From: Pseudomonas sediminis
GTDB lineage: Bacteria; Pseudomonadota; Gammaproteobacteria; Pseudomonadales; Pseudomonadaceae
Length of the DNA: 64,000 nt
NCBI RefSeq assembly: GCF_039555755.1
Contig: NZ_CP154631.1
Span: forward strand, 2,294,001-2,358,000
Direction: 5' to 3'
The position numbers were made by a program, and so were the translations under genes. The notes beneath the pieces were generated by a model. The model was not told the origin of the DNA, searched no databases, and worked only from the letters and a program-made list of their open reading frames with translations. Each line of letters begins with the position of its first letter. The stretch's first letter is position 1. This document shows, in pieces, positions 47,416 through 60,921 of this stretch.

Positions 47416-47830
47416 TCGCCTCCCTGGCGCACGCTTCCCTCGACTGTCTTGAGGTTTAGCGCTTTGTCGAGTGTCATGTCGGGCGATTCGGCATGGCATT
47501 CGCAATGATTCGGTTCCTTATATTCAGGCGACATTCCTGTGCATAGGGATGCGATGGCACGACCTGTTTTGGTGCGCCAAGTGCACCTTAAAATACGTAA
47601 TGCTCGAAAATGGTGCACCAATAACACTTGGTTGCAATCTTATCCTTCGCCTTGGCGGCATTGGCTTTCAAAAAAGCGACATAAAAATTGTGAGGCTCAG
47701 GGTGGCTATGTACAATGCCCTCCCCCTTTTGCCCGCGAAAGGCTGGCCCGTGTCCGCTGCTCAGGGGCCAAGTGATTGAATTAGAAAGTAAATTGCCTGA
47801 CACAAAGGCAACCTGGTGAGAGTTCCCCCT
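47416..47830 (+). promoter_or_regulatory. gltB upstream region
   Basis: 415 bp without a convincing gene. It is AT-richer than its surroundings. A good sigma-70 promoter, TTGTGA (47688-47693) and TACAAT (47711-47716) 17 bases apart, lies 115 bp before gltB. Farther up are three TGGTGC/GTGCACC-type elements: GGTGC-N7-GCACC (47571-47587) and the ten-base palindrome TGGTGCACCA (47611-47620), about 40 bp apart. They may be sites for a nitrogen or amino-acid regulator, but spacing does not match NtrC. Confidence 0.55.
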
Positions 47831-52279
<4,449 letters not shown>

Positions 52280-52304
52280 GAATGCGCCTGAAGTGGTTTG
52301 ATGA

Positions 52305-53732
<1,428 letters not shown>

Positions 53733-53748
53733 TTTCGTCAGTTAGCGT

Positions 53749-53775
53749 ACGAGGCCGGCTTGATGCCGGCCTCGT
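53749..53775 (+). terminator. Hairpin after gltD
   Basis: ACGAGGCCGGC, loop TTGAT, GCCGGCCTCGT: an 11-bp perfect stem 16 bases after the gltD stop. The T run is weak (CGTATCTG), so termination may be partial or Rho-assisted. Confidence 0.7.
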
Positions 53776-53863
53776 CGTATCTGCCCCTTTGCTGACCTGG
53801 GGCAATGGGCCGCAGGGTTATCGGCGGTAGGCTGTCTCCAGTGCTTTTATCGAGGAGATTGCC

Positions 53864-54958
53864 ATGCTTACCACCGCCATTTTCCCATCCCGCTATGTGC
53901 AGGGGCGCAATGCGCTCGAACAGTTGGGCAGCGAGCTGGCGCGTTTCGGCAGCACGGCGCTGGCCTTGCTCGATCCCTTCGCCGACGACCATCTGGGCGC
54001 TGTTGTGGCCAGTGCCTGCGCAGGGCGGATCGACTGCCAGCGCGTGCGCTTTGCCGGAGAATGCTGCGATGAAGAGATCGCCCGGCTGCTGACCATGGCG
54101 TGCGAAAGCAAGCCACAGGTTGTGCTGGGAATGGGTGGCGGCAAGGCCTTGGATACTGCCAAAGCGCTGGCTTACGAGCTGGGCATACCGGTGGCGATTG
54201 TGCCTACTCTGGCTTCCAGCGATGCGCCGTGCAGTGCGCTGTCGGTGATCTATACCGCGTCCGGTGAGTTCAAACGCTACCTGGTGCTGCCGCGCAACCC
54301 GGATCTGGTGCTGGTCGACAGTCAGGTGATCGCCCAGGCGCCGGCGCGCTTTCTCGTTTCCGGGATGGGCGATGCCCTGGCCACCTGGTTCGAGGCCGAG
54401 GACTGCCGCATTCGCGGCGCCGCCAACATGACCGGGCGACCTGGCCCGCGTACCGCCCATGCGCTGGCGCGGTTCTGCTACGACACCCTGCTGCAGTACG
54501 GGCCGCTGGCGCTGCAGGCTTGCCGCCAACAGGTGGTGACGCCGGCGCTGGAGCATGTCATCGAGGCCAACACGCTGCTCTCCGGGCTGGGCTTCGAAAG
54601 CGGCGGCCTGGCTGCGGCGCATGCCATTCACAACGGCTTCACCGCGCTGCCTGAAACCCATCACTACTGGCATGGCGAGAAGGTCGCCTTCGGTGTGCTG
54701 AGCATGCTGATGCTGCGCGACAGCGAGCCGGCGTTGATCGACGAGGTATACGACTTCTGCATCGCCATCGGTCTGCCGGTGACCCTGGCCGATATCGGCC
54801 TGCAGGATGTCAGCGACGAAGCGTTGCTGCGCGCCGCGGAGCTGGCCTGTGCGCCGGGCGAGAGTATCCACAACGAGCCGTTCCCGGTGGACGCCCGCAG
54901 TGTACTGGCGGCCATGCGCACGGCCGACGCCGAAGGGCGCCGGCGTAAGGTCGCCTAG
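53864..54958 (+). CDS. gldA: Glycerol dehydrogenase-like iron/zinc alcohol dehydrogenase
   Basis: A 364-residue member of the GldA group of metal-dependent alcohol dehydrogenases, which oxidise glycerol or related diols to ketones with NAD. NAD-binding GMGGGKALDTAK near residue 91, PTLASSDAPCSALSV, and metal ligands in GMGDALATWFEAE (Asp), GGLAAAHAIHNGF (His) and HYWHGEKVAFG (His) are all present. The GAGGAGATTGCC ribosome site is strong. It stands alone between gltD and hemE, flanked by two hairpins. Substrate is not certain. Confidence 0.88.
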   Translation: MLTTAIFPSRYVQGRNALEQLGSELARFGSTALALLDPFADDHLGAVVASACAGRIDCQRVRFAGECCDEEIARLLTMACESKPQVVLGMGGGKALDTAKALAYELGIPVAIVPTLASSDAPCSALSVIYTASGEFKRYLVLPRNPDLVLVDSQVIAQAPARFLVSGMGDALATWFEAEDCRIRGAANMTGRPGPRTAHALARFCYDTLLQYGPLALQACRQQVVTPALEHVIEANTLLSGLGFESGGLAAAHAIHNGFTALPETHHYWHGEKVAFGVLSMLMLRDSEPALIDEVYDFCIAIGLPVTLADIGLQDVSDEALLRAAELACAPGESIHNEPFPVDARSVLAAMRTADAEGRRRKVA

Positions 54959-54983
54959 CCACATCTGTATCCCCTGAACCTGC

Positions 54984-55010
54984 GGCACGGCGTCCTACGC
55001 CGTGCCTTTT
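54984..55010 (+). terminator. Rho-independent terminator after gldA
   Basis: GGCACGGCG, loop TCCTA, CGCCGTGCC then TTTTGTTG: a nine-bp stem and T run, 26 bases after the gldA stop. Confidence 0.9.
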
Positions 55011-55070
55011 GTTGTCTGCTCTGCGACAATACGCACAATTTTTGTTCACTGTTTTCTGCTCGGAACCGCC

Positions 55071-56138
55071 ATGACCGCTCTGAAGAACGACCGCTTCCTC
55101 CGCGCCCTGCTCAAGCAACCTGTAGACGTCACACCTGTCTGGATGATGCGCCAGGCCGGTCGCTATCTGCCGGAGTACCGCGCGACCCGAGCCAAGGCCG
55201 GCGATTTCGTGAGTCTGATGAAGAACCCGGAGCTGGCTTGCGAGGTCACCATCCAGCCGCTGGATCGCTACCCGCAGTTGGACGCGGCGATTCTGTTCTC
55301 CGACATCCTGACCATTCCCGATGCCATGGGCCAGGGCCTGTACTTCGAGACGGGCGAAGGCCCGCGTTTCAAGAAGGTAGTCAGCAGCCTGGCCGATATC
55401 GAGGCGCTGCCCGTGCCGGACCCGGAGAAGGATCTGGGCTACGTGATGGACGCCGTGCGCACCATCCGTCGTGAGCTCAATGGCCGCGTGCCGCTGATCG
55501 GCTTCTCCGGCAGCCCGTGGACGCTGGCCACTTACATGGTCGAAGGCGGCTCGTCGAAGGACTTCCGCAAGACCAAGGCCATGCTCTACGACAACCCGCA
55601 AGCCCTGCATGCGCTTCTCGATAAGCTGGCGCAGTCGGTCACGACTTATCTCAACGGGCAGATCCTGGCCGGTGCGCAGGCGGTGCAGATCTTCGATTCC
55701 TGGGGCGGCGCGCTGTCGGCAGCGGCCTATCAGGAGTTCTCCCTGGCCTACATGAAGAAAATCGTCGATAGCCTGATCCGCGAGCACGACGGGCGTCGTG
55801 TGCCGGTGATCCTGTTCACCAAGGGCGGTGGCCTGTGGCTTGAATCCCTGGCCGACACCGGCGCCGAAGCACTGGGTCTGGACTGGACATGCGACATCGG
55901 CAGCGCTCGCGCCCGTGTCGGTGCCAAGGTTGCCCTGCAGGGCAACATGGACCCGGCGGTGCTCTACGCCAAGCCGGCGGCGATTCGTGCCGAGGTGGCG
56001 CGCATCCTGGCCGCCTATGGTGCCGGTAGCGGCCATGTGTTCAACCTTGGCCACGGCATCACTCCGGAAGTCGACCCGGCTCACGCGGGCGCGTTCTTCG
56101 AAGCCGTGCACGAGCTGTCGGCGCAGTATCACCAGTAA
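55071..56138 (+). CDS. hemE: Uroporphyrinogen decarboxylase
   Basis: A 355-residue enzyme converting uroporphyrinogen III to coproporphyrinogen III in haem synthesis. Signatures [16 protein letters not shown] near residue 22 and [17 protein letters not shown] near 143 are complete; the catalytic Asp in [12 protein letters not shown] is present. ATG 55071 gives the family start [14 protein letters not shown]. Confidence 0.98.
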   Translation: MTALKNDRFLRALLKQPVDVTPVWMMRQAGRYLPEYRATRAKAGDFVSLMKNPELACEVTIQPLDRYPQLDAAILFSDILTIPDAMGQGLYFETGEGPRFKKVVSSLADIEALPVPDPEKDLGYVMDAVRTIRRELNGRVPLIGFSGSPWTLATYMVEGGSSKDFRKTKAMLYDNPQALHALLDKLAQSVTTYLNGQILAGAQAVQIFDSWGGALSAAAYQEFSLAYMKKIVDSLIREHDGRRVPVILFTKGGGLWLESLADTGAEALGLDWTCDIGSARARVGAKVALQGNMDPAVLYAKPAAIRAEVARILAAYGAGSGHVFNLGHGITPEVDPAHAGAFFEAVHELSAQYHQ

Positions 56139-56174
56139 GCGGCAGCCGGGCGGCCTGGTCAGTCTGCCTGGCCG

Positions 56175-56657
56175 CTATCGATCACCGTTGCGAGGTGCTG
56201 CCGGCGCCACGCGTTCCTTTTTCTTGCGCGGATGAATCAGGCGCACGCTGATCACGCTTTCCGTCGTGCCATGCTCGAACAGGCTGTCGCCGGGTGTGGG
56301 TTTGCCGCCGAATAGCGACGGATTGCCGGAAAAACCGACCGGCTCCAGCGGAATGCCACGAGGGCTAAAATCCAGCTTGCCGTTACCGTTGTTGTCCTGG
56401 AACACCTGCACGGCATAGCGGCCGGGGGGAAGGTCGCTCAGGCGCAGCGGTGTTTCTGCGCTGTGCAGTTCGCGCAGGCTTGGCTGCCAGTCCTGCTGGT
56501 CTGCTGGCACCAGCGCCAGGTACAGGTTTGCCTGATCCTGTACGCCTTCCACCTCGATCAGCAGATCGCCTGCCTGGAGCGATTGGCAAACGAGTAGCGG
56601 AACCAATAGGCAAAGTTGGCACAGGCGGGTTACGGTTTGAAGAATTCTCTGTGGCAT
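56175..56657 (-). CDS. DUF2141 family exported protein
   Basis: A 160-residue secreted protein of the DUF2141 family. Signal peptide to about residue 29 (LCLLVPLLVCQSLQA), then a beta-sandwich with the typical DLPPGRYAVQVFQDNNGNGKLD block, whose NNGNGKLD resembles a calcium loop. ATG 56657 chosen; GTG 56666 in frame is an alternative, and neither has a clear ribosome site. It diverges from the darA-like gene with only 32 bp between starts. Function unknown. Confidence 0.8.
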   Translation of the reverse strand: MPQRILQTVTRLCQLCLLVPLLVCQSLQAGDLLIEVEGVQDQANLYLALVPADQQDWQPSLRELHSAETPLRLSDLPPGRYAVQVFQDNNGNGKLDFSPRGIPLEPVGFSGNPSLFGGKPTPGDSLFEHGTTESVISVRLIHPRKKKERVAPAAPRNGDR

Positions 56658-56689
56658 AATTTGCACATTTTGCAGGGAATGCGCCGCGA

Positions 56690-57607
56690 ATGCGTCATGT
56701 TTTAGTCGTCCACTTTTCTCAGACTGGCCAATTAGACCGCTTGGCGCAATCGGTCTGTGCGCCGTTGCGCGAGTGCGACGGCATCGAAGTGGATTTCCTG
56801 GCGCTGCAACCTGCCCAGCCTTTCCCCTTTCCCTGGCCCTTTCTCGGTTTCTTTCGCATCTTCCCGGAAACCGTGCTGATGAAGCCGCAGCCGTTGCTGC
56901 CGCTGGCTGTGGACGCCGACAAGCGCTACGACCTGGTGATTCTGGCCTATCAGGTCTGGTTCCTCTCGCCCTCGTTGCCCTGCACCAGCTTTCTCGCCTC
57001 GCCCGAGGCCGCCCGTCTGCTGAAGGACACGCCGGTGGTCACGCTGATCGGTTGCCGCAACATGTGGCTGATGGCGCAGGAGAAGGTCAAGGCGCGCCTG
57101 CAGGCGCTGGGCGCGAAGCTGGTGGACAACGTCGTGCTGACCGATGCCTGCGGTACGGCGGCGAGCTTCCTGGCCACGCCGCTGTGGATGTTCACCGGCC
57201 GGCAGAAGCCCTATAGCTGGGTCCCGCGCGCGGGCATCGACGAGCGGGAATTGGCGGCGGCCAGCCGTTTCGGCGACGCGATGGCGCGCCGGCTGCTCGC
57301 TGATCAGCAGCCCATCGAAGCACCGATGCTCGCTGGCTTGGGCGCGGTGAAGGTGGATGAAAAACTGATCGCCAGCGAAAAGGTCGGCAACCGTAGTTTC
57401 ACCCTGTGGAGCCGACTGCTCTCGGCGCTCGGCCCGCAGCAGAGTCGGCGGCGCGGCGCCGGGCTGGTGCTGTATATCGTGTTTCTGATTTGCCTGATCC
57501 TGACCGTGGTACCGGTCACCGCTGTTTTGAAAAAAATGCTGGCACCGCTGTTCAAAGCGCGTATCCAGAGAGAGAAGGCCTACTTTGCCGGCCCATCCGG
57601 CGAGTGA
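56690..57607 (+). CDS. DarA-like flavodoxin-fold protein of a lipid/resorcinol locus
   Basis: A 305-residue protein of the group named dialkylresorcinol condensing enzyme (DarA) in databases. The N-terminus VLVVHFSQTGQLDRLAQSV is a flavodoxin-type phosphate loop, so FMN binding is likely; a Rossmann-like core follows and one membrane helix lies near the C-terminus (GLVLYIVFLICLILTVVPVT, about 261-280). In Pseudomonas and relatives, DarA works with the ketosynthase DarB: DarB makes a cyclohexanedione and DarA aromatises it to a dialkylresorcinol. The DarB-like gene follows, which supports the assignment. Membrane anchoring fits a lipid product. Its stop codon lies in the arm of a structured repeat. 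Confidence 0.75.
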   Translation: MRHVLVVHFSQTGQLDRLAQSVCAPLRECDGIEVDFLALQPAQPFPFPWPFLGFFRIFPETVLMKPQPLLPLAVDADKRYDLVILAYQVWFLSPSLPCTSFLASPEAARLLKDTPVVTLIGCRNMWLMAQEKVKARLQALGAKLVDNVVLTDACGTAASFLATPLWMFTGRQKPYSWVPRAGIDERELAAASRFGDAMARRLLADQQPIEAPMLAGLGAVKVDEKLIASEKVGNRSFTLWSRLLSALGPQQSRRRGAGLVLYIVFLICLILTVVPVTAVLKKMLAPLFKARIQREKAYFAGPSGE

Positions 57608-57750
57608 GAATGTGTTGATGATTACGCGAGCTAGAGCCATGCAAGGCAAAAACAGCCGAGGAAGCGGAGTTTACGAGCTGTAAATGAGCATTCCGAGGCT
57701 GTTTTTAACGCAGCAGGACCGACGCGCAGCGGATCATCAATACGTTCTCA
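57605..57750. repeat. Structured dispersed repeat, copy 2 (after the darA-like gene)
   Basis: A 146-bp element that starts at the stop codon of the darA-like gene. Outer arms TGAGAATGTGTTGATGAT (57605-57622) and ATCATCAATACGTTCTCA (57733-57750) pair over 18 bases with two G-U pairs. The 59-base core (57648-57706) is homologous to copy 1 at 24815-24873 in opposite orientation on the chromosome, but in the same orientation relative to the upstream gene. Confidence 0.85.
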
Positions 57751-57769
57751 GTGATCCTGAGGTAATTCC

Positions 57770-58927
57770 GTGGTAACCCCTGTATTCATCAACCGCATCA
57801 GTGCCTGCCTGCCGCACGAGCCCGTGGATAACGAGCAGATGGAAGCACGCCTGGGCATGGTCGGTGGCAAGCCGTCGCGTGCGCGCAAGCTGGTGTTGCG
57901 CCGTAATGGCATCCAGCAGCGCCACTACGTGATCGACCCGCACACGGGCGAGCCGAGCATGAGCAATGCGCAGCTCAGCGCCGAAGCTATTCGTGGCCTG
58001 CAGGGCGAGGGTTTCGAGCTGAACCAGCTCGACTGTCTGGTGGCCAGCACCTCGTCGCCGGATCAGGTGATGCCGGGCCACGCGGTGATGGTGCATGGTG
58101 AGCTGGGCAACCCGTCCTGCGAGGTGGCGACCACCGCTGGTATCTGCCTGTGCGGGATGACCGCGTTGAAATACGCCTGGATGAGCGTGGCCAGTGGCGA
58201 GAGTCGCACGGCCGTGGCCTGCGGTTCGGAGGTCGCCTCGACCCTGATGCAGGCACGCAACTTCAACGCCGAATACGAAAGCCGCGTCGACGAGCTGGAA
58301 AAACACCCGGAGATCGCCTTCGAGAAGGATTTTCTGCGCTGGATGCTTTCCGATGGTGCTGGCGCCGTGCTGTTGCAGGATCGCCCGAATCCGGGCGGCC
58401 TGAGCCTGCGCATCGACTGGCTGGATATCTACTCCTTCGCCGATCAGATGCCGCCCTGCATGTACGCCGGCGCTGACATGCAAGACGATACCCTGCGTGG
58501 CTGGAGCCGTTACGACGCCGACGACCGCGCGAAGCAGTCGGTTATGGCGATCAAGCAGAACGTCAAACTGCTTAACGAGAACATCGTCAAATACACCGTG
58601 GAAGAGGCGCTGCGCCGGATCATGGCACGCCGCGAGTTGCGCGTGGCGGACATCGACTGGTTCCTGCCGCACTACTCCTCGGAGTTCTTCCGCGAGCCGC
58701 TGGCCGTGGGCCTGGCCAATGTCGACTTGCCGATCCCGATGGAGCGTTGGTTCACCAACCTGACCAGCAAGGGCAATACCGGCGCGGCGTCGATCTTCAT
58801 CATCCTTGAAGAGCTGTTCAATGGCGGGCGCCTGCGCAGCGGACAGAAGCTGCTCTGCTACGTGCCCGAAAGCGGGCGCTTTTCCAGTGCGTTCATGCAC
58901 CTGACGGTGGTTGGCGATGAAGCTTGA
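57770..58927 (+). CDS. DarB-like KAS III ketosynthase
   Basis: A 385-residue thiolase-fold ketosynthase of the FabH/KAS III type. The active-site cysteine lies in TTAGICLCGMTALKYA (Cys-126 or Cys-128), with His-301 in FLPHYSSEFF and Asn-336 in TSKGNTGAAS, so the Cys-His-Asn triad is complete. The spacing and sequence around the cysteine differ from housekeeping FabH and resemble DarB, which joins two beta-ketoacyl units and cyclises them. Start is GTG 57770 with GAGGTAA at good distance. Overlaps the next gene by 11 bases. Confidence 0.82.
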   Translation: MVTPVFINRISACLPHEPVDNEQMEARLGMVGGKPSRARKLVLRRNGIQQRHYVIDPHTGEPSMSNAQLSAEAIRGLQGEGFELNQLDCLVASTSSPDQVMPGHAVMVHGELGNPSCEVATTAGICLCGMTALKYAWMSVASGESRTAVACGSEVASTLMQARNFNAEYESRVDELEKHPEIAFEKDFLRWMLSDGAGAVLLQDRPNPGGLSLRIDWLDIYSFADQMPPCMYAGADMQDDTLRGWSRYDADDRAKQSVMAIKQNVKLLNENIVKYTVEEALRRIMARRELRVADIDWFLPHYSSEFFREPLAVGLANVDLPIPMERWFTNLTSKGNTGAASIFIILEELFNGGRLRSGQKLLCYVPESGRFSSAFMHLTVVGDEA

Positions 58928-59324
58928 CGAAGTTCCGCAGGATTCCGGCTCCGCCTATGGCGGGCACAGCAAGCTGCTTTACGCGGTCGATGAAAGCGGC
59001 CATTACCAGGGCGCGCAGAGTGTCGGCTGGGATCCTGAATCCTACGCCACGCAACTGGCCGTCGCCGAGCTGGAGGCGCAGGAGGCAGAGGCCCTGGCGC
59101 TCTGGCAGCGTGGCGAGCTGTCGCCGCTCAAATGCCTGATGTACCGCTACCGCATGGACGAGCCGGCGCTGGCGCAGATCACCGGTCTGTGGCAGTGGCG
59201 GGTGCGCCGCCACTTTCGTCCGGAAATCTATCGCCGCCTGAGCACTTCGCTGCTGGCGCGCTACGCCGAGGCCTTTGGCCTGACCGTCGACGAGCTGCGT
59301 CGCTACCAGAGAGAGTTGCCATGA
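58917..59324 (+). CDS. Small protein with a possible C-terminal helix-turn-helix
   Basis: A 135-residue soluble protein, not recognised with certainty. Residues 1-60 are acidic with Gly/Tyr-rich start; residues about 65-135 (SPLKCLMYRYRMDEPALAQI, then RRHFRPEIYRRLSTSLLARY and AFGLTVDELRR) have the spacing of an XRE-type helix-turn-helix, with PALAQITGLWQWRVRRHF in the recognition region. ATG 58917 lies inside the ketosynthase gene (11-base overlap), and the stop overlaps the following gene by four bases. It is therefore translated as part of the biosynthetic operon. It could be a local regulator or a structural partner; I do not assign a function. Confidence 0.7.
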   Translation: MKLDEVPQDSGSAYGGHSKLLYAVDESGHYQGAQSVGWDPESYATQLAVAELEAQEAEALALWQRGELSPLKCLMYRYRMDEPALAQITGLWQWRVRRHFRPEIYRRLSTSLLARYAEAFGLTVDELRRYQRELP

Positions 59325-60322
59325 CCGCGTTCCAGCACCGCCAGAGCGCCCACTGCGAAAGTGGCGTCATGGCCAGTCTGCTCACCCATGCCGGTCTGCC
59401 GATGAGCGAGCCGATGGCCTTCGGTCTGGCATCGGGTCTGGCCTTCGCCTACCTGCCCATCGTCAAGATCGGCGGCATGCCGCTGATTGCCTATCGCATG
59501 CCGCCGCGCCACCTGATCAAGACCCTGAGCAAACGCCTCAGCGTGCGCCTGACCAGCCGGACCTTCTCCAATCCCGAGCAGGGTCGTGTCGAACTCGACC
59601 GGGTGCTCGACAGCGGCCGGCTGGCTGGCCTGCAAAGCTCGGTGTTCTGGCTGCCTTACTTCCCGCCGGAGATGCGCTTTCACTTCAATGCGCACAACGT
59701 GCTGGCCTACGGCCGCGACGGTGACGAGTACCTGCTCAGCGACCCGGTGTTCGAGGCGCCCGTGCGTTGCGCCAGTGCCGACCTGCAGAAGGCGCGCTTT
59801 GCCAAGGGCGCGCTGGCGGCCAAGGGCCTGATGTACTACCTCGACGACGTGTCGCCGGACCAGGACTGGGAGCGCCTGATCCGCCAGAGCGTGCTGTCCA
59901 CCTCACGCATCCTCGACGGCATGCCACTGCCGTGGATTGGTATTCGTGGCATCCAGCACCTGGCCAAATGCGTCGAGTCGCTGGATCCGGCGCAGGCTAA
60001 GTACAACCGCCTGTACCTCACCCATATCGTGCGCATGCAGGAAGAGATCGGCACCGGCGGTGCAGGTTTTCGTTTCATGTATGCCAGCTTCCTGCAGGAG
60101 GCCGGCGAGAAGATCGGCGATGCCAGCCTGCAGGAGGCATCGTCGCGTCTGACGGCGGTGGGCGATGACTGGCGCCAGTTCGCCTCGGCCTGCGTGCGTG
60201 CCAGCCGCAGCAAGGGTGAGACGCCGGACTTCCGGCCGATTGCCGAGATGCTCCGCGGTATCGCCGGGCGGGAGCGGGTGCTGATGAAAGAGCTGGGCGC
60301 CTGGGCCAAGCGCAAGGGGTGA
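59321..60322 (+). CDS. BtrH N-terminal domain acyltransferase-like protein
   Basis: A 333-residue protein resembling the BtrH N-terminal/DUF4872 family. BtrH transfers an acyl group from an acyl carrier protein in butirosin synthesis, so an acyl-ACP-dependent transfer or hydrolysis is plausible here. The start HRQSAHCESGVMASLLTHAG is family-like, with Cys-12 a candidate nucleophile. A Tyr/Asp-rich central block (AYGRDGDEYLLSDPVFEAPV) and a helical C-terminus follow. ATG 59321 overlaps the previous stop (ATGA). Last gene of the plus-strand set, 47 bp before a convergent gene. Confidence 0.75.
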   Translation: MTAFQHRQSAHCESGVMASLLTHAGLPMSEPMAFGLASGLAFAYLPIVKIGGMPLIAYRMPPRHLIKTLSKRLSVRLTSRTFSNPEQGRVELDRVLDSGRLAGLQSSVFWLPYFPPEMRFHFNAHNVLAYGRDGDEYLLSDPVFEAPVRCASADLQKARFAKGALAAKGLMYYLDDVSPDQDWERLIRQSVLSTSRILDGMPLPWIGIRGIQHLAKCVESLDPAQAKYNRLYLTHIVRMQEEIGTGGAGFRFMYASFLQEAGEKIGDASLQEASSRLTAVGDDWRQFASACVRASRSKGETPDFRPIAEMLRGIAGRERVLMKELGAWAKRKG

Positions 60323-60331
60323 GGTTGGTGC

Positions 60332-60349
60332 GGTGGGCTGAAGCCCACC
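60332..60349. terminator. Small hairpin between the convergent biosynthesis operons
   Basis: GGTGGGCT-GA-AGCCCACC, ten bases after the BtrH-like stop. No T run on either side. It could weakly end both transcripts, or be one of the dispersed GGTGGGCTGAAGCCCACC-type repeats of Pseudomonas. Confidence 0.4.
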
Positions 60350-60369
60350 AGCGCCTTCAACAAACCAGG

Positions 60370-60921
60370 TTAAAGCTGCAGATGCAGCACTTCGATGCCT
60401 GCCGTCAGCTCGGCAAAATCCAGTGCCTTCGTTGGCGCCTCGATCAACACCGTCTGCGCCTGAAAATCGCCGTCCTCGTCGATTACCACCAGCAACGCCT
60501 GGCTGATCGCGCCATCGGCCAAATCCAGGGCTGCCAGCATCTGCAGCTGTTTCCACACATTGGCCCCGGCCCCGATAAACAGGTTCGGCCCTTCCAGTCC
60601 CAATTGGGCGGCGACGTGGAAGCCAGCTGCATTGCTGACGCTGTTGACGAATTCGAAGGGCTTGGGCTGGCGCCGATGCACGCAAACGGCGTCGAGCAGC
60701 GCGCCCATGGTGGCGCGGGCCGGGTGGCGCGAGGCCAGATAGAGGCCGCAATCGCTACGCACATGCGCCTTGAGTGGCGCGCTGCACAGCAGGGCTTGCA
60801 AGATCATGCGGTCGATACGGCGTGGCGGCGCGGCCAGCCATTGGCCCAGGGCGGCCTTGAGCTCCTTGTCGGAGCAGCTCGCATCCCCGCGCACGCTGCA
60901 GGCAGCGATGACTGGCTTCAT
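60370..60921 (-). CDS. Ketosynthase-like chain-length-factor protein, catalytic Cys missing
   Basis: A 183-residue protein of the beta-ketoacyl synthase chain length factor type, covering only the N-terminal half of a thiolase fold. The region FVNSVSNAAGFHVAAQLGLEGP precedes the nucleophile site in ketosynthases, and the following FIGAGANVWKQL has Ala where Cys should be. It is therefore expected to be a non-catalytic partner of the ketosynthase encoded just upstream, whose stop overlaps its start by four bases. By analogy with CLF proteins of type II polyketide and aryl-polyene systems, it may set chain length. Confidence 0.8.
   Translation of the reverse strand: MKPVIAACSVRGDASCSDKELKAALGQWLAAPPRRIDRMILQALLCSAPLKAHVRSDCGLYLASRHPARATMGALLDAVCVHRRQPKPFEFVNSVSNAAGFHVAAQLGLEGPNLFIGAGANVWKQLQMLAALDLADGAISQALLVVIDEDGDFQAQTVLIEAPTKALDFAELTAGIEVLHLQL

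Noticed and set aside
47571..47620. NtrC binding sites upstream of gltB
   Set aside because: Half-sites are similar but orientation and spacing do not match the known inverted repeat, so I left the regulator unnamed.
47416..47830. Small frames (about 78-102 codons) upstream of gltB
   Set aside because: No ribosome site or homology, and they overlap the gltB promoter; the region is best read as regulatory.
54982..55070. hemE start at 55002
   Set aside because: It would lie in the terminator of the previous gene; ATG 55071 gives the conserved N-terminus.
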